DNA of 51,662 bases from Streptomyces roseolus. GTDB taxonomy: Bacteria > Actinomycetota > Actinomycetes > Streptomycetales > Streptomycetaceae. Below, piece by piece: positions 16,192-23,945 of this stretch. The number at the start of each line of letters is the position of its first letter. Within the stretch, counting starts at the first letter, position 1. The DNA is taken from assembly GCF_014649855.1 (NCBI RefSeq), contig NZ_BMTV01000021.1, positions 1 through 51,662 of the forward strand, given 5' to 3'. The notes beneath the pieces were generated by a model. The model saw nothing but the letters and a program-made list of their open reading frames with translations. It was not told where the DNA came from and did not search any database. A program made the translations under genes and the position numbers.

Positions 16192-16812
16192 GTGCGATTT
16201 CGTCTGACCCCCAGGGAGACGAGCTTCTACGACATGTTCGCCGCGTCCGCGGACAACATCGTCACGGGCTCGAAGCTCCTGATGGAACTGCTCGGAGCGG
16301 AGCCTTCCGCCCGGGCCGAGATCGCGGAGCGGATGCGGGCAGCGGAGCACGCCGGCGACGACGCCACCCATGCGATCTTCCACCAGCTGAACTCCTCGTT
16401 CATCACGCCGTTCGACCGTGAGGACATCTACTCCCTCGCCTCGTCCCTCGACGACATCATGGACTTCATGGAGGAGGCCGTCGACCTGGTCGTCCTCTAC
16501 AACGTCGAGGAACTGCCCAAGGGCGTCGAGCAGCAGATCGAGGTCCTGGCCCGGGCGGCGGAGCTCACCGCCGAGGCGATGCCGAACCTGCGGACCATGG
16601 ACAACCTCACGGAGTACTGGATCGAGGTCAACCGGCTGGAGAACCAGGCCGACCAGATCCACCGCAAGCTGCTCGCCCACCTCTTCAACGGCAAGTACGA
16701 CGCCATCGAGGTGCTCAAGCTGAAGCAGATCGTGGACGTGCTGGAAGAGGCGGCCGACGCCTTCGAGCACGTGGCGAACACCGTGGAGACCATCGCGGTC
16801 AAGGAGTCCTGA
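16192..16812 (+). CDS. DUF47/PhoU-like phosphate transport accessory protein
   Basis: A 206-residue helical protein of the DUF47 (PhoU_div) family, marked by SADNIVTGSKLLMELL, REDIYSLASSLDDIMDFMEEAVD and ENQADQIHRKLLAHLF. These proteins are encoded just before Pit phosphate transporters and are thought to regulate them. GTG 16192 has a GAGGAC ribosome site. The pit gene starts 6 bp after its stop, so they form one operon. Confidence 0.92.
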   Translation: MRFRLTPRETSFYDMFAASADNIVTGSKLLMELLGAEPSARAEIAERMRAAEHAGDDATHAIFHQLNSSFITPFDREDIYSLASSLDDIMDFMEEAVDLVVLYNVEELPKGVEQQIEVLARAAELTAEAMPNLRTMDNLTEYWIEVNRLENQADQIHRKLLAHLFNGKYDAIEVLKLKQIVDVLEEAADAFEHVANTVETIAVKES

Positions 16813-16818
16813 GGCTTC

Positions 16819-17817
16819 GTGGACACCTTCGCCCTGATCGTGACCATCGGTGTCGCGCTCGGCTTCACGTATACGAACGGCTTCCACGACTCCGCCAACG
16901 CGATCGCCACCTCGGTGTCGACGCGGGCGCTGACCCCGCGCGCGGCGCTCGCGATGGCGGCGGTCATGAACCTCGCCGGTGCCTTCATGGGCAGCGGCGT
17001 CGCCAAGACGGTCAGTGAGGGCCTGATCGAGACGCCGCACGGCGACAAGGGGATGGGCATCCTCTTCGCCGCCCTCGTGGGCGCGATCATCTGGAATCTG
17101 ATCACCTGGTACTTCGGCCTTCCGTCGTCCTCCTCGCACGCCCTGTTCGGCGGCATGGTGGGCGCGGCGCTGGCCGGCGGCACCGAGGTGATCTGGGGCG
17201 GCGTCCTCGACAAGGTCGTCATCCCGATGTTCATCTCGCCGGTCGTCGGCCTCGTCGCCGGTTACCTGGTCATGTGCGCGATCATGTGGATGTTCCGCCG
17301 GGCCAACCCGCACAAGGCCAAGCGCGGCTTCCGCATCGCGCAGACGGTGTCGGCGGCCGGCATGGCGCTCGGCCACGGCCTCCAGGACGCCCAGAAGACG
17401 ATGGGCATCGTGGTGATGGCCCTGGTCATCGCCGATGTGCAGCAGGCCGGCGACGAGATCCCGATCTGGGTCAAGATCGCCTGCGCCGTGATGCTCTCGC
17501 TCGGTACGTACGCGGGCGGCTGGCGCATCATGCGGACCCTCGGCCGCAAGATCATCGAGCTGGACCCGCCGCAGGGCTTCGCGGCGGAGACCACCGGTGC
17601 GTCGATCATGTTCGGCTCGGCGTTCCTCTTCCACGCGCCGATCTCGACGACCCACGTCATCACCTCCGCGATCATGGGCGTGGGCGCGACGAAGCGGGTG
17701 AACGCGGTGCGCTGGGGCGTCGCGAAGAACATCATCCTGGGCTGGTTCATCACGATGCCGGCGGCGGCGCTCGTGGCCGCGCTCAGCTTCTACGTGGTGC
17801 AGCTCTTCTTCGGCTGA
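16819..17817 (+). CDS. pit: Pit-family low-affinity inorganic phosphate transporter
   Basis: A 332-residue polytopic protein of the PiT family. The duplicated signatures are visible: GFHDSANAIATSVSTRAL near the N terminus, GLPSSSSHALFGG, GHGLQDAQKTMGI and a second-half APISTTHVITSAIMG. It imports phosphate with a cation (H+ or metal-phosphate). It follows the DUF47 gene in one operon and faces the pst operon across a bidirectional terminator. In S. coelicolor this place holds a PitH gene, from memory. Confidence 0.94.
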   Translation: MDTFALIVTIGVALGFTYTNGFHDSANAIATSVSTRALTPRAALAMAAVMNLAGAFMGSGVAKTVSEGLIETPHGDKGMGILFAALVGAIIWNLITWYFGLPSSSSHALFGGMVGAALAGGTEVIWGGVLDKVVIPMFISPVVGLVAGYLVMCAIMWMFRRANPHKAKRGFRIAQTVSAAGMALGHGLQDAQKTMGIVVMALVIADVQQAGDEIPIWVKIACAVMLSLGTYAGGWRIMRTLGRKIIELDPPQGFAAETTGASIMFGSAFLFHAPISTTHVITSAIMGVGATKRVNAVRWGVAKNIILGWFITMPAAALVAALSFYVVQLFFG

Positions 17818-17836
17818 CGGCCGCGGGAAAGTGGTC

Positions 17837-17867
17837 GGGCCCGGCTCCCCTGGGGGGAGCCGGGCCC
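17837..17867. terminator. bidirectional terminator between pit and pstB
   Basis: GGGCCCGGCTCCCC (17837-17850) pairs perfectly with 17854-17867 around TGG, followed by TTC. It lies between two convergent operons and should serve both. Confidence 0.85.
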
Positions 17868-17990
17868 TTCGTCGTGCGGTGGCACCGCCATGCAGCACCG
17901 CAGACGCGGTTGCCCGGCACCGTGCGCGAGGGGGGCCGGGGGCGACGTGGTCGACCCCGGCGGCCCGTGCACACGGGCGGGACGTCCTGG

Positions 17991-18767
17991 TTATCCGAAG
18001 CGGCCGGAGATGTAGTCCTCGGTCGCCTGGACGCTCGGGTTGGAGAAGATGCGCTCGGTGTCGTCCAGCTCGATGAGCTTGCCGGGCTGGCCGACCGCCG
18101 CCAGGTTGAAGAAGGCGGTGCGGTCCGAGACGCGGGCGGCCTGCTGCATGTTGTGCGTCACGATGACGATCGTGAAGCGCTCCTTCAGCTCGCCGATCAG
18201 GTCCTCGATCGCGAGGGTCGAGATCGGGTCGAGGGCCGAGCAGGGCTCGTCCATGAGCAGGACGTCCGGCTCGACCGCGATGGCGCGGGCGATGCACAGG
18301 CGCTGCTGCTGACCGCCGGAGAGGCCGGAGCCCGGCTTGTTGAGGCGGTCCTTGACCTCGTTCCACAGGTTCGCGCCCTTGAGGGAGCGCTCCACGACGT
18401 CGGCGAGCTCGGACTTCTTGTACGAGCCGTTCAGGCGCAGCCCCGCCGCCACGTTGTCGAAGATCGACATGGTGGGGAAGGGGTTGGGGCGCTGGAACAC
18501 CATGCCGACGGTGCGGCGGACGGCGACGGGGTCGACGCCGGAGCCGTACAGGTTCTCGTCGTCCAGCATCACCTTGCCCTCGACGCGGCCGCCGGGGGTG
18601 ACCTCGTGCATGCGGTTCAGGGTGCGCAGGAAGGTGGACTTGCCGCAGCCGGAGGGGCCGATGAAGGCCGTCACGGAGCGGGGCTCGACGGTCATGGAGA
18701 TGTCGTCGATCGCCTTGTGGTTGCCGTAGTAGGCGGAGAGGCCGCTGACGTCGATTCGCTTGGCCAT
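17991..18767 (-). CDS. pstB: phosphate ABC transporter ATPase PstB
   Basis: A 258-residue ATPase with Walker A GPSGCGKST, signature LSGGQQQRLCIARAI and Walker B VLLMDEPCSALDP. The family-typical phrases LYYGNHKAID-like start and VTHNMQQAARVSDRTAFF end are present. It drives PstAC. It is the last gene of pstSCAB, 22 bp after pstA. Confidence 0.97.
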   Translation of the reverse strand: MAKRIDVSGLSAYYGNHKAIDDISMTVEPRSVTAFIGPSGCGKSTFLRTLNRMHEVTPGGRVEGKVMLDDENLYGSGVDPVAVRRTVGMVFQRPNPFPTMSIFDNVAAGLRLNGSYKKSELADVVERSLKGANLWNEVKDRLNKPGSGLSGGQQQRLCIARAIAVEPDVLLMDEPCSALDPISTLAIEDLIGELKERFTIVIVTHNMQQAARVSDRTAFFNLAAVGQPGKLIELDDTERIFSNPSVQATEDYISGRFG

Positions 18768-18789
18768 AACTAGTTCACTTCCGTTCGGC

Positions 18790-19863
18790 TCAGCGGCCGG
18801 TCTTCGGGGCCTTCCAGCGGGCGATGCCGCGGGCCACCAGGTTGAGGATCATGACGAAGGCGATCAGGACGAGCGCGGCGGCCCAGGCGCGGGCCACGGC
18901 GGCGTCGGTGCCGACCGCGTACTGCTCGTACACGTAGAGCGGCAGCGAGGACTGGGCGCCTTCGAAGGGGTTCGGGTTGATGAGCTTCGTACCGAACACG
19001 AGGAGCAGGACGGGGGCCGTCTCACCGGTGATGCGGGCGACCGCGAGCATGACGCCCGTGGTGATGCCGCCGATCGCGGTGGGGAGGACCACCTTCAGGA
19101 TCGTGCGCCACTTGGGGACGCCGAGGGCGAGGGAGGCCTCGCGGAGCTCGTTCGGGACGAGCTTGAGCATCTCCTCGGTGGAGCGGACGACGACCGGCAT
19201 CATCAGGATGGCGAGGGCCATCGCGCCGGCGAAGCCGGAGGGGCCGAAGCCCAGCATCAGGGTCCAGGTGGACAGGATGAAGAGACCGGCGACGATCGAC
19301 GGGATGCCCGTCATGACGTCGACGAAGAAGGTGACCGCCTTGGCGAGCTTCCCGGTGCCGTACTCGACCAGGTAGACCGCGGTGAGCAGGCCGATCGGGG
19401 CGGCGATCAGGGTCGCGATGCCGACCTGCTCGATGGTGCCGAGGAGGGCGTGGTAGACGCCGCCGCCGGTCTCGGCGTCGAGGACGCCGTTCATCGAGTG
19501 GGTGAGGAAGTACCCGTCGAGGACTTCCATGCCCTTGCTGATCGTCACCCAGGCGAGGGAGAGCAGCGGGACGACGGCGAGGACGAAGCAGACCCAGACG
19601 AGGCTGGTGGCGATGCGGTCCTTGGCCTGGCGGGAGCCCTCCACCTTGGTGGTGATCGCGTAGGTGGCGAGGACGAAGACCAGGGCGGCGATCAGGCCCC
19701 ACTGGACCTTGCTGTGCCAGCCGGCGGCGAGGCCGATGCCGATGCCCGCGGCGACGGAGCCGACGGCGATGGCGGCCGGGGTCCAGCGCGGGAGGCGGGC
19801 GTGGGAGAGGGGGCCGCGGGACTTGGCGAACGCGACCGGGCGTTCCTGGACGGCGTGGCTCAT
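18790..19863 (-). CDS. pstA: phosphate ABC transporter permease PstA
   Basis: A 357-residue permease with about seven transmembrane segments and the inner-face EAA loop (REASLALGVPKWRTILKVVLP). ATG 19863 (MSHAVQER) overlaps the pstC stop as ATGA. It pairs with PstC in the high-affinity phosphate importer. The N-terminal extension with extra membrane segments is usual in actinobacteria. Confidence 0.95.
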   Translation of the reverse strand: MSHAVQERPVAFAKSRGPLSHARLPRWTPAAIAVGSVAAGIGIGLAAGWHSKVQWGLIAALVFVLATYAITTKVEGSRQAKDRIATSLVWVCFVLAVVPLLSLAWVTISKGMEVLDGYFLTHSMNGVLDAETGGGVYHALLGTIEQVGIATLIAAPIGLLTAVYLVEYGTGKLAKAVTFFVDVMTGIPSIVAGLFILSTWTLMLGFGPSGFAGAMALAILMMPVVVRSTEEMLKLVPNELREASLALGVPKWRTILKVVLPTAIGGITTGVMLAVARITGETAPVLLLVFGTKLINPNPFEGAQSSLPLYVYEQYAVGTDAAVARAWAAALVLIAFVMILNLVARGIARWKAPKTGR

Positions 19864-20843
19864 GCGTTGGCCCCCGAGTACTCCTTGCGGCGGGCGATGA
19901 TCCACCGGGCCGCGCCGTTGACCAGCAGGGTGATGACGAAGAGGACGAGGCCGGAGGCGATCAGGGCGTCGCGGCCGAACTCGTCGGCCTCGTTGAACTT
20001 CGCGGCGATGTTCTGGGCGAAGGTGCCGCCGCCCGGGTCGAGCAGGTGGCCCGAGAGGACGAAGCTCGGGGAGAGGACGACCGCTACGGCCATGGTCTCA
20101 CCGAGTGCGCGGCCGAGGCCCAGCATGGAGGCGGAGATGATGCCGGAGCGGCCGAAGGGCAGCACCGCCATGCGGATGACCTCCCAGCGCGTGGCGCCGA
20201 GGGCGAGCGCGGCCTCCTCGTGCATCTTCGGGGCCTGGAGGAAGACCTCGCGGGTCACGTTGGTGATGATCGGGAGGATCATGATCGCCAGCAGGATGCC
20301 CACGGTGAAGAGGTTGCGGGCGACGCCGTCGGCGGACTTGTCGAAGATGTACGTCCAGCCGAGGTACTGGTCGAGCCACTGGTTCAGGCCGTCCAGGTAC
20401 GGGACGAGGAAGATCGCGCCCCAGAGGCCGTAGATGATGCTGGGCACGGCGGCGAGCAGGTCGACCACGTACGCGAGCGGCTTGGCCAGCTTGCGCGGGG
20501 CGTAGTGGGAGATGAAGAGCGCGATGCCGATCGCGACCGGCACGGCGATGACCATGGCGATGACCGAGGAGACGATCGTGCCGAAGGCCAGGACGGCGAT
20601 GCCGAAGACCGGCGGGTTGCCGGCCGGGTTCCACTCGAAGGTGGTGAAGAAGTTGGCCTCGTCCTTCGAGACGGCGAGGACGGTGCGGTAGGTCAGGAAG
20701 ACCGCGATCGCGGCCATGATGACGAGCAGGGTGATGCCGGAGCCCTTGGAGAGGCCGCTGAAGATGCGGTCCCCGGGGCGGGCCGCGCTCTTGGCGCGCC
20801 TGCTCCTGTTCTTCTCTATGGCGGGTGGTGTCGTGGTAACCAT
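19860..20843 (-). CDS. pstC: phosphate ABC transporter permease PstC
   Basis: A 327-residue permease with six to seven membrane segments and the EAA motif HEEAALALGATRWEVIRMAVLP. ATG 20843 follows a GGAGAAA ribosome site. It is coupled to pstA by a 4-bp overlap and lies 110 bp after pstS, in the usual S-C-A-B order. Confidence 0.96.
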   Translation of the reverse strand: MVTTTPPAIEKNRSRRAKSAARPGDRIFSGLSKGSGITLLVIMAAIAVFLTYRTVLAVSKDEANFFTTFEWNPAGNPPVFGIAVLAFGTIVSSVIAMVIAVPVAIGIALFISHYAPRKLAKPLAYVVDLLAAVPSIIYGLWGAIFLVPYLDGLNQWLDQYLGWTYIFDKSADGVARNLFTVGILLAIMILPIITNVTREVFLQAPKMHEEAALALGATRWEVIRMAVLPFGRSGIISASMLGLGRALGETMAVAVVLSPSFVLSGHLLDPGGGTFAQNIAAKFNEADEFGRDALIASGLVLFVITLLVNGAARWIIARRKEYSGANA

Positions 20844-20953
20844 CGGTTTCTCCGGTCTGCGGAGCCGTACGTGCGTACGGACTCCTGGCGGCGGTGCACC
20901 GGATGCCGGGGGCGGCCCTCCACGGGAGGTGAGGAGCCGCCCCCGGCCGGGGG

Positions 20954-22093
20954 TCAGGACAGGGTCGGGACGATCGCGCGGACCTTGGCCGCGATCTCGG
21001 CCGGCATGGGGGCGTAGTCGGCGTCGGCGAGGACCTTCTGGCCCTCCTCGCTGATGGCGTAGTTGAGGAACGCCTTCAGGGTCGGCAGGTTCTCCGCCTT
21101 GTTGCCCTTGTCGCAGGCGATCTCGTAGGTGACGAGGACCAGCGGGTAGGCGCCCTCGGCCTTGGTGGCGTAGTCGAGGGAGAGGGCCACGTCGTTGCCG
21201 GTGCCCTTGACCTTGGCGGCGGCGATGGCCTTGGAGGCGTTCTCCGTGGTGGCCGCGACCGGGGCGGAGGCGCCGGTGTTGATGCTGACCGTGGAGATCT
21301 TGTTGGCGGTCGCGTAGGAGAGCTCGAAGTAGCCGATGGAGCCCTCGGCGTCCTTGACGGCGGTCGCGACGCCGGAGGAGCCGTTGGCGGCCTGGCCGCC
21401 CTGGGCGGGCCACGACTTCGACTTCGGGTCGTGCTTCCAGTCGGCCGGGGCGGCGGTCGAGAGGTACTTGCCCAGGTTCTGGGTGGTGCCGGACTCGTCC
21501 GAGCGGTGGAAGGCCTGGATGGTGGAGTCAGGAAGCTTGGCGCCCGGGTTCAGCTTGGCGATCGCCGGGTCGTTCCACTTGGTGATCTTGTTGTCGAAGA
21601 TCTTGGCGATCGTGGAGGCGTCCAGGACGAGGTTGTCGACGCCCTCCAGCTTGTAGCCGATGGCGACGGGGCCGCCGACCATGGGCAGGTTGATGCCGGT
21701 GCCGCCCTTGCAGATCTTCTTGGACTCGGCGACCTCTTCGTCCTTCAGGGCGGAGTCGGAGCCGGCGAAGGCGACCTGGCCCTGGTTGAACTTGGTGATG
21801 CCGCCGCCGGAGCCGATGCTCTGGTAGTTGACCTCGACACCCTCACAGGCGGCCTGGAAGTTCTTGACCCAGAGGTCCATGGCGTTCTTCTGCGCGCTGG
21901 AGCCCGCGGCGAGCAGCTGGCCCTTGGCGCCGTCGCACTTGATGTTCGACGCCGCGGCCGAGGTCTTCTCGCCGCCGCCCTTGGTGGGCTCGGTGTTGTC
22001 GTCGGAGCCACACGCCGACAGGACGAGCGCGCCGGAGACGACGAGGGCACCGATCGCGGAGGCGCGAAGCCCGTTCTTGCGCGAAAGCTTCAC
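20954..22093 (-). CDS. pstS: phosphate-binding lipoprotein PstS
   Basis: A 379-residue lipoprotein with signal peptide and lipobox LVLSAC (Cys28), a flexible Thr/Lys/Gly linker, then a PstS fold. Ligand-region phrases include AAGSSAQKNAMDLW, GSGGGITKFNQGQVAFAGSD and HRSDESGTTQNLGKYL. GTG 22093 is chosen because the signal peptide begins there behind GGAAGGAA. Four PHO-box units lie about 130 bp upstream, so PhoP should induce it under phosphate limitation. It captures phosphate outside and hands it to PstCA. Confidence 0.97.
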   Translation of the reverse strand: MKLSRKNGLRASAIGALVVSGALVLSACGSDDNTEPTKGGGEKTSAAASNIKCDGAKGQLLAAGSSAQKNAMDLWVKNFQAACEGVEVNYQSIGSGGGITKFNQGQVAFAGSDSALKDEEVAESKKICKGGTGINLPMVGGPVAIGYKLEGVDNLVLDASTIAKIFDNKITKWNDPAIAKLNPGAKLPDSTIQAFHRSDESGTTQNLGKYLSTAAPADWKHDPKSKSWPAQGGQAANGSSGVATAVKDAEGSIGYFELSYATANKISTVSINTGASAPVAATTENASKAIAAAKVKGTGNDVALSLDYATKAEGAYPLVLVTYEIACDKGNKAENLPTLKAFLNYAISEEGQKVLADADYAPMPAEIAAKVRAIVPTLS

Positions 22094-22220
22094 TTTCGGA
22101 TGTTCCTTCCAGAAGCCGCCGTGCCCGGACCGGGTGTCCGTCGCTTCGAGGGCGGCGCGTGTCGGGTTTGTCGGGTGCATCGTCAGGCTCCGTGCACCGC
22201 GTAAGGCCGAAATTAGGCAG

Positions 22221-22264
22221 ATCAGGTGAAGCGGTCAGCCGTGGAGAGTGAACGCGAGGTGAAC
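22221..22264 (-). promoter_or_regulatory. PHO box, four 11-bp direct repeat units
   Basis: Reading the minus strand from 22264 down, the units are GTTCACCTCGC, GTTCACTCTCC, ACGGCTGACCG and CTTCACCTGAT, each exactly 11 bp. The first two fit the Streptomyces PhoP consensus closely, the third is degenerate and the fourth is good. This array upstream of pstS should bind PhoP~P. A promoter -10 is probably just downstream near 22208-22216. Confidence 0.9.
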
Positions 22265-22359
22265 CGTGCCGTAAGCCACGGTGCGGCCGGGCACGGGGTG
22301 CCGTCACGACGTGCCACACCGCGCCCGGCCCGTGCCGGTCCGGACGCGGAGGCCACGGG

Positions 22360-22950
22360 CTAGGAGGCGTCGTGCGGCTGTCCGCCCGGGGCGGCCGTCC
22401 CCGCGAGGAGGGCGTCGAGGAGTTCGCGGTCGCGCGGATGGGTCAGGCGGGTGCGGGCCGCGGCCGGCACCAGCCAGCACAGCCGGTCCACCTCCCGGCC
22501 GGGGACGAAGGCGCCGTCGAGGGCGCGGGCCGCCCAGTAGGCGACCTCCTTGGGGCGGCCCGCGACGACGTAGCGGACGGTGGGGAGGCCCCCGCCCAGC
22601 TCGCAGTGGTGCCCGGTCTCCTCCAGGACCTCGCGGAGGGCGCAGGCCTCGGCGGTCTCGCCGCGCTTGCGCTTCCCCTTCGGGTGGGACCAGTCGTCCC
22701 ATTTCGGCCGGTGGACGAGCGCGACCTCGATGCCGTGCCCGGTCGGCGAGGGGCGCCACAGGACACACCCCGCCGCCAGGACCGGCTCCGGCTCGGGGCC
22801 CTGGGCGGGTGCCTGGCCCGGGACCGGATCCTGGTCCCGGCCCGAGACTGGATCCTGGCCCTGGGCCGGAGCCGGGCCAGGGGGCGACTCCTGGCCCTGG
22901 ACCAGGACCGGCTCCGGGCCCTGGGCCGGTTCCGGTTCCGGGGCGGTCAT
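22360..22950 (-). CDS. Nudix hydrolase with Pro/Gln-rich N terminus
   Basis: A 196-residue protein. Residues 1-58 are a low-complexity Gln/Pro/Gly region built from PEPVLxxGQ/PAPAQGQ-like repeats. A MutT-like Nudix domain follows, with the box GKRKRGETAEACALREVLEE (G-x5-E-x7-REUxEExG). Its stop follows a cluster with CHAD and ppk, and its start overlaps the CHAD stop by 4 bp. Family members hydrolyse nucleotide or inositol polyphosphates. The neighbours suggest a role in polyphosphate or (di)nucleotide polyphosphate turnover, but the substrate is not shown. Unlike mycobacterial MutT1 there is no phosphatase domain. Confidence 0.88.
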   Translation of the reverse strand: MTAPEPEPAQGPEPVLVQGQESPPGPAPAQGQDPVSGRDQDPVPGQAPAQGPEPEPVLAAGCVLWRPSPTGHGIEVALVHRPKWDDWSHPKGKRKRGETAEACALREVLEETGHHCELGGGLPTVRYVVAGRPKEVAYWAARALDGAFVPGREVDRLCWLVPAAARTRLTHPRDRELLDALLAGTAAPGGQPHDAS

Positions 22951-23945
22951 GGGACGGGGACGGCGGCCGTGTGCCAGACGCGCTGGAAGGCGAAGCGGGC
23001 CGCCTCGACCTCGTGGCGCTGGTCGGCGTGGAGGACCCCGAGGGCGTACGCGGTGGCCGGCGCGATCCGGGGGGTGCGGGCCGCCGCCGACGCCGCCGCG
23101 GCCGCCTCGGCGGCGTCCCGGTGCCGGTCGAGGGCTCGGGCGGCCTCGTACAGCGGGGCGTCAGGCTCCGAGCCGAGGGCCGTCACCTCGGTGGCGTACC
23201 GGTGGAGGCGGAGCAGCAGCCGGGTGTGGTGCCAGGGCGCGTCCTGGTTCTCGCCCGCCAGGGCCAGCGCCTCCGCGTTGTACGGGTGGGCGGCCCGGCT
23301 CAGCGGCAGCGCGTCGACCGCGTCGAGGAGGCGCCGGCGGGCGACCGACGCGGAGGCGTCGAGCACCTCGGGGGCGGGGGCCGCGCCCGCCGGGCCGAGC
23401 GGCACCTCGGAGGCGAGCAGCGCGACGGCGTCGGCCAGCGCGTGGAAGCGGGAGGAGCCGAGGGCCTGGAGGGCCGCCGAGTGGGCGCGGGTCCTGGCCA
23501 GGGTGAGCTGCCGTTCCAGGAGGGCGCCGGCCCGGGCGGCGCCGACGGTGAGGCCGGCGCTCTCCGAGCCGCGGGCGGCCGGCACCGGCCCGGGGCCGCC
23601 GGCCAGCCGGTTCAGCGCGTCCATCAGCCGGACGAGCCGGGAGGTGCACGCCTGTTCCTGGGCGAGGGTGCCGGAGAGCCAGGCCAGCTCGGTCCTGAGC
23701 TGGTCGGCCCAGGCGGTGTCGAGCAGCGGCCGGAAGGTGTGCAGGCTGCCGCTGATGCGCCGGGCGGCGGCCCGCAGCGTACCGGCGGCCTCGTCCGCTC
23801 CGGAGGTGTCCGCGCCGCTCTCGCCGTGCTGCCGCAGGCCGCGGAGGAAGTCCGCGGCCCGGGCGTGCAGGTAGGGGGCCAGGACCTCGCCCGCGGTCAG
23901 GTCCCTCGTGGCCCGCGGGGACTGCGTGGGGTCAGGGTTGTGCAC
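22947..23945 (-). CDS. CHAD domain protein
   Basis: A 332-residue helical protein with the CHAD pattern of conserved His, Arg and Lys residues (VLAPYLHARAADFLRGL, AARRISGSLHTFRPLLD, LLRLHRYATEV). CHAD domains bind inorganic polyphosphate. It overlaps the end of ppk by 14 bp and the Nudix start by 4 bp, so the three genes form one coupled operon. It probably anchors to or modulates polyphosphate made by Ppk. No enzymatic residues are evident. Confidence 0.9.
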   Translation of the reverse strand: MHNPDPTQSPRATRDLTAGEVLAPYLHARAADFLRGLRQHGESGADTSGADEAAGTLRAAARRISGSLHTFRPLLDTAWADQLRTELAWLSGTLAQEQACTSRLVRLMDALNRLAGGPGPVPAARGSESAGLTVGAARAGALLERQLTLARTRAHSAALQALGSSRFHALADAVALLASEVPLGPAGAAPAPEVLDASASVARRRLLDAVDALPLSRAAHPYNAEALALAGENQDAPWHHTRLLLRLHRYATEVTALGSEPDAPLYEAARALDRHRDAAEAAAAASAAARTPRIAPATAYALGVLHADQRHEVEAARFAFQRVWHTAAVPVP

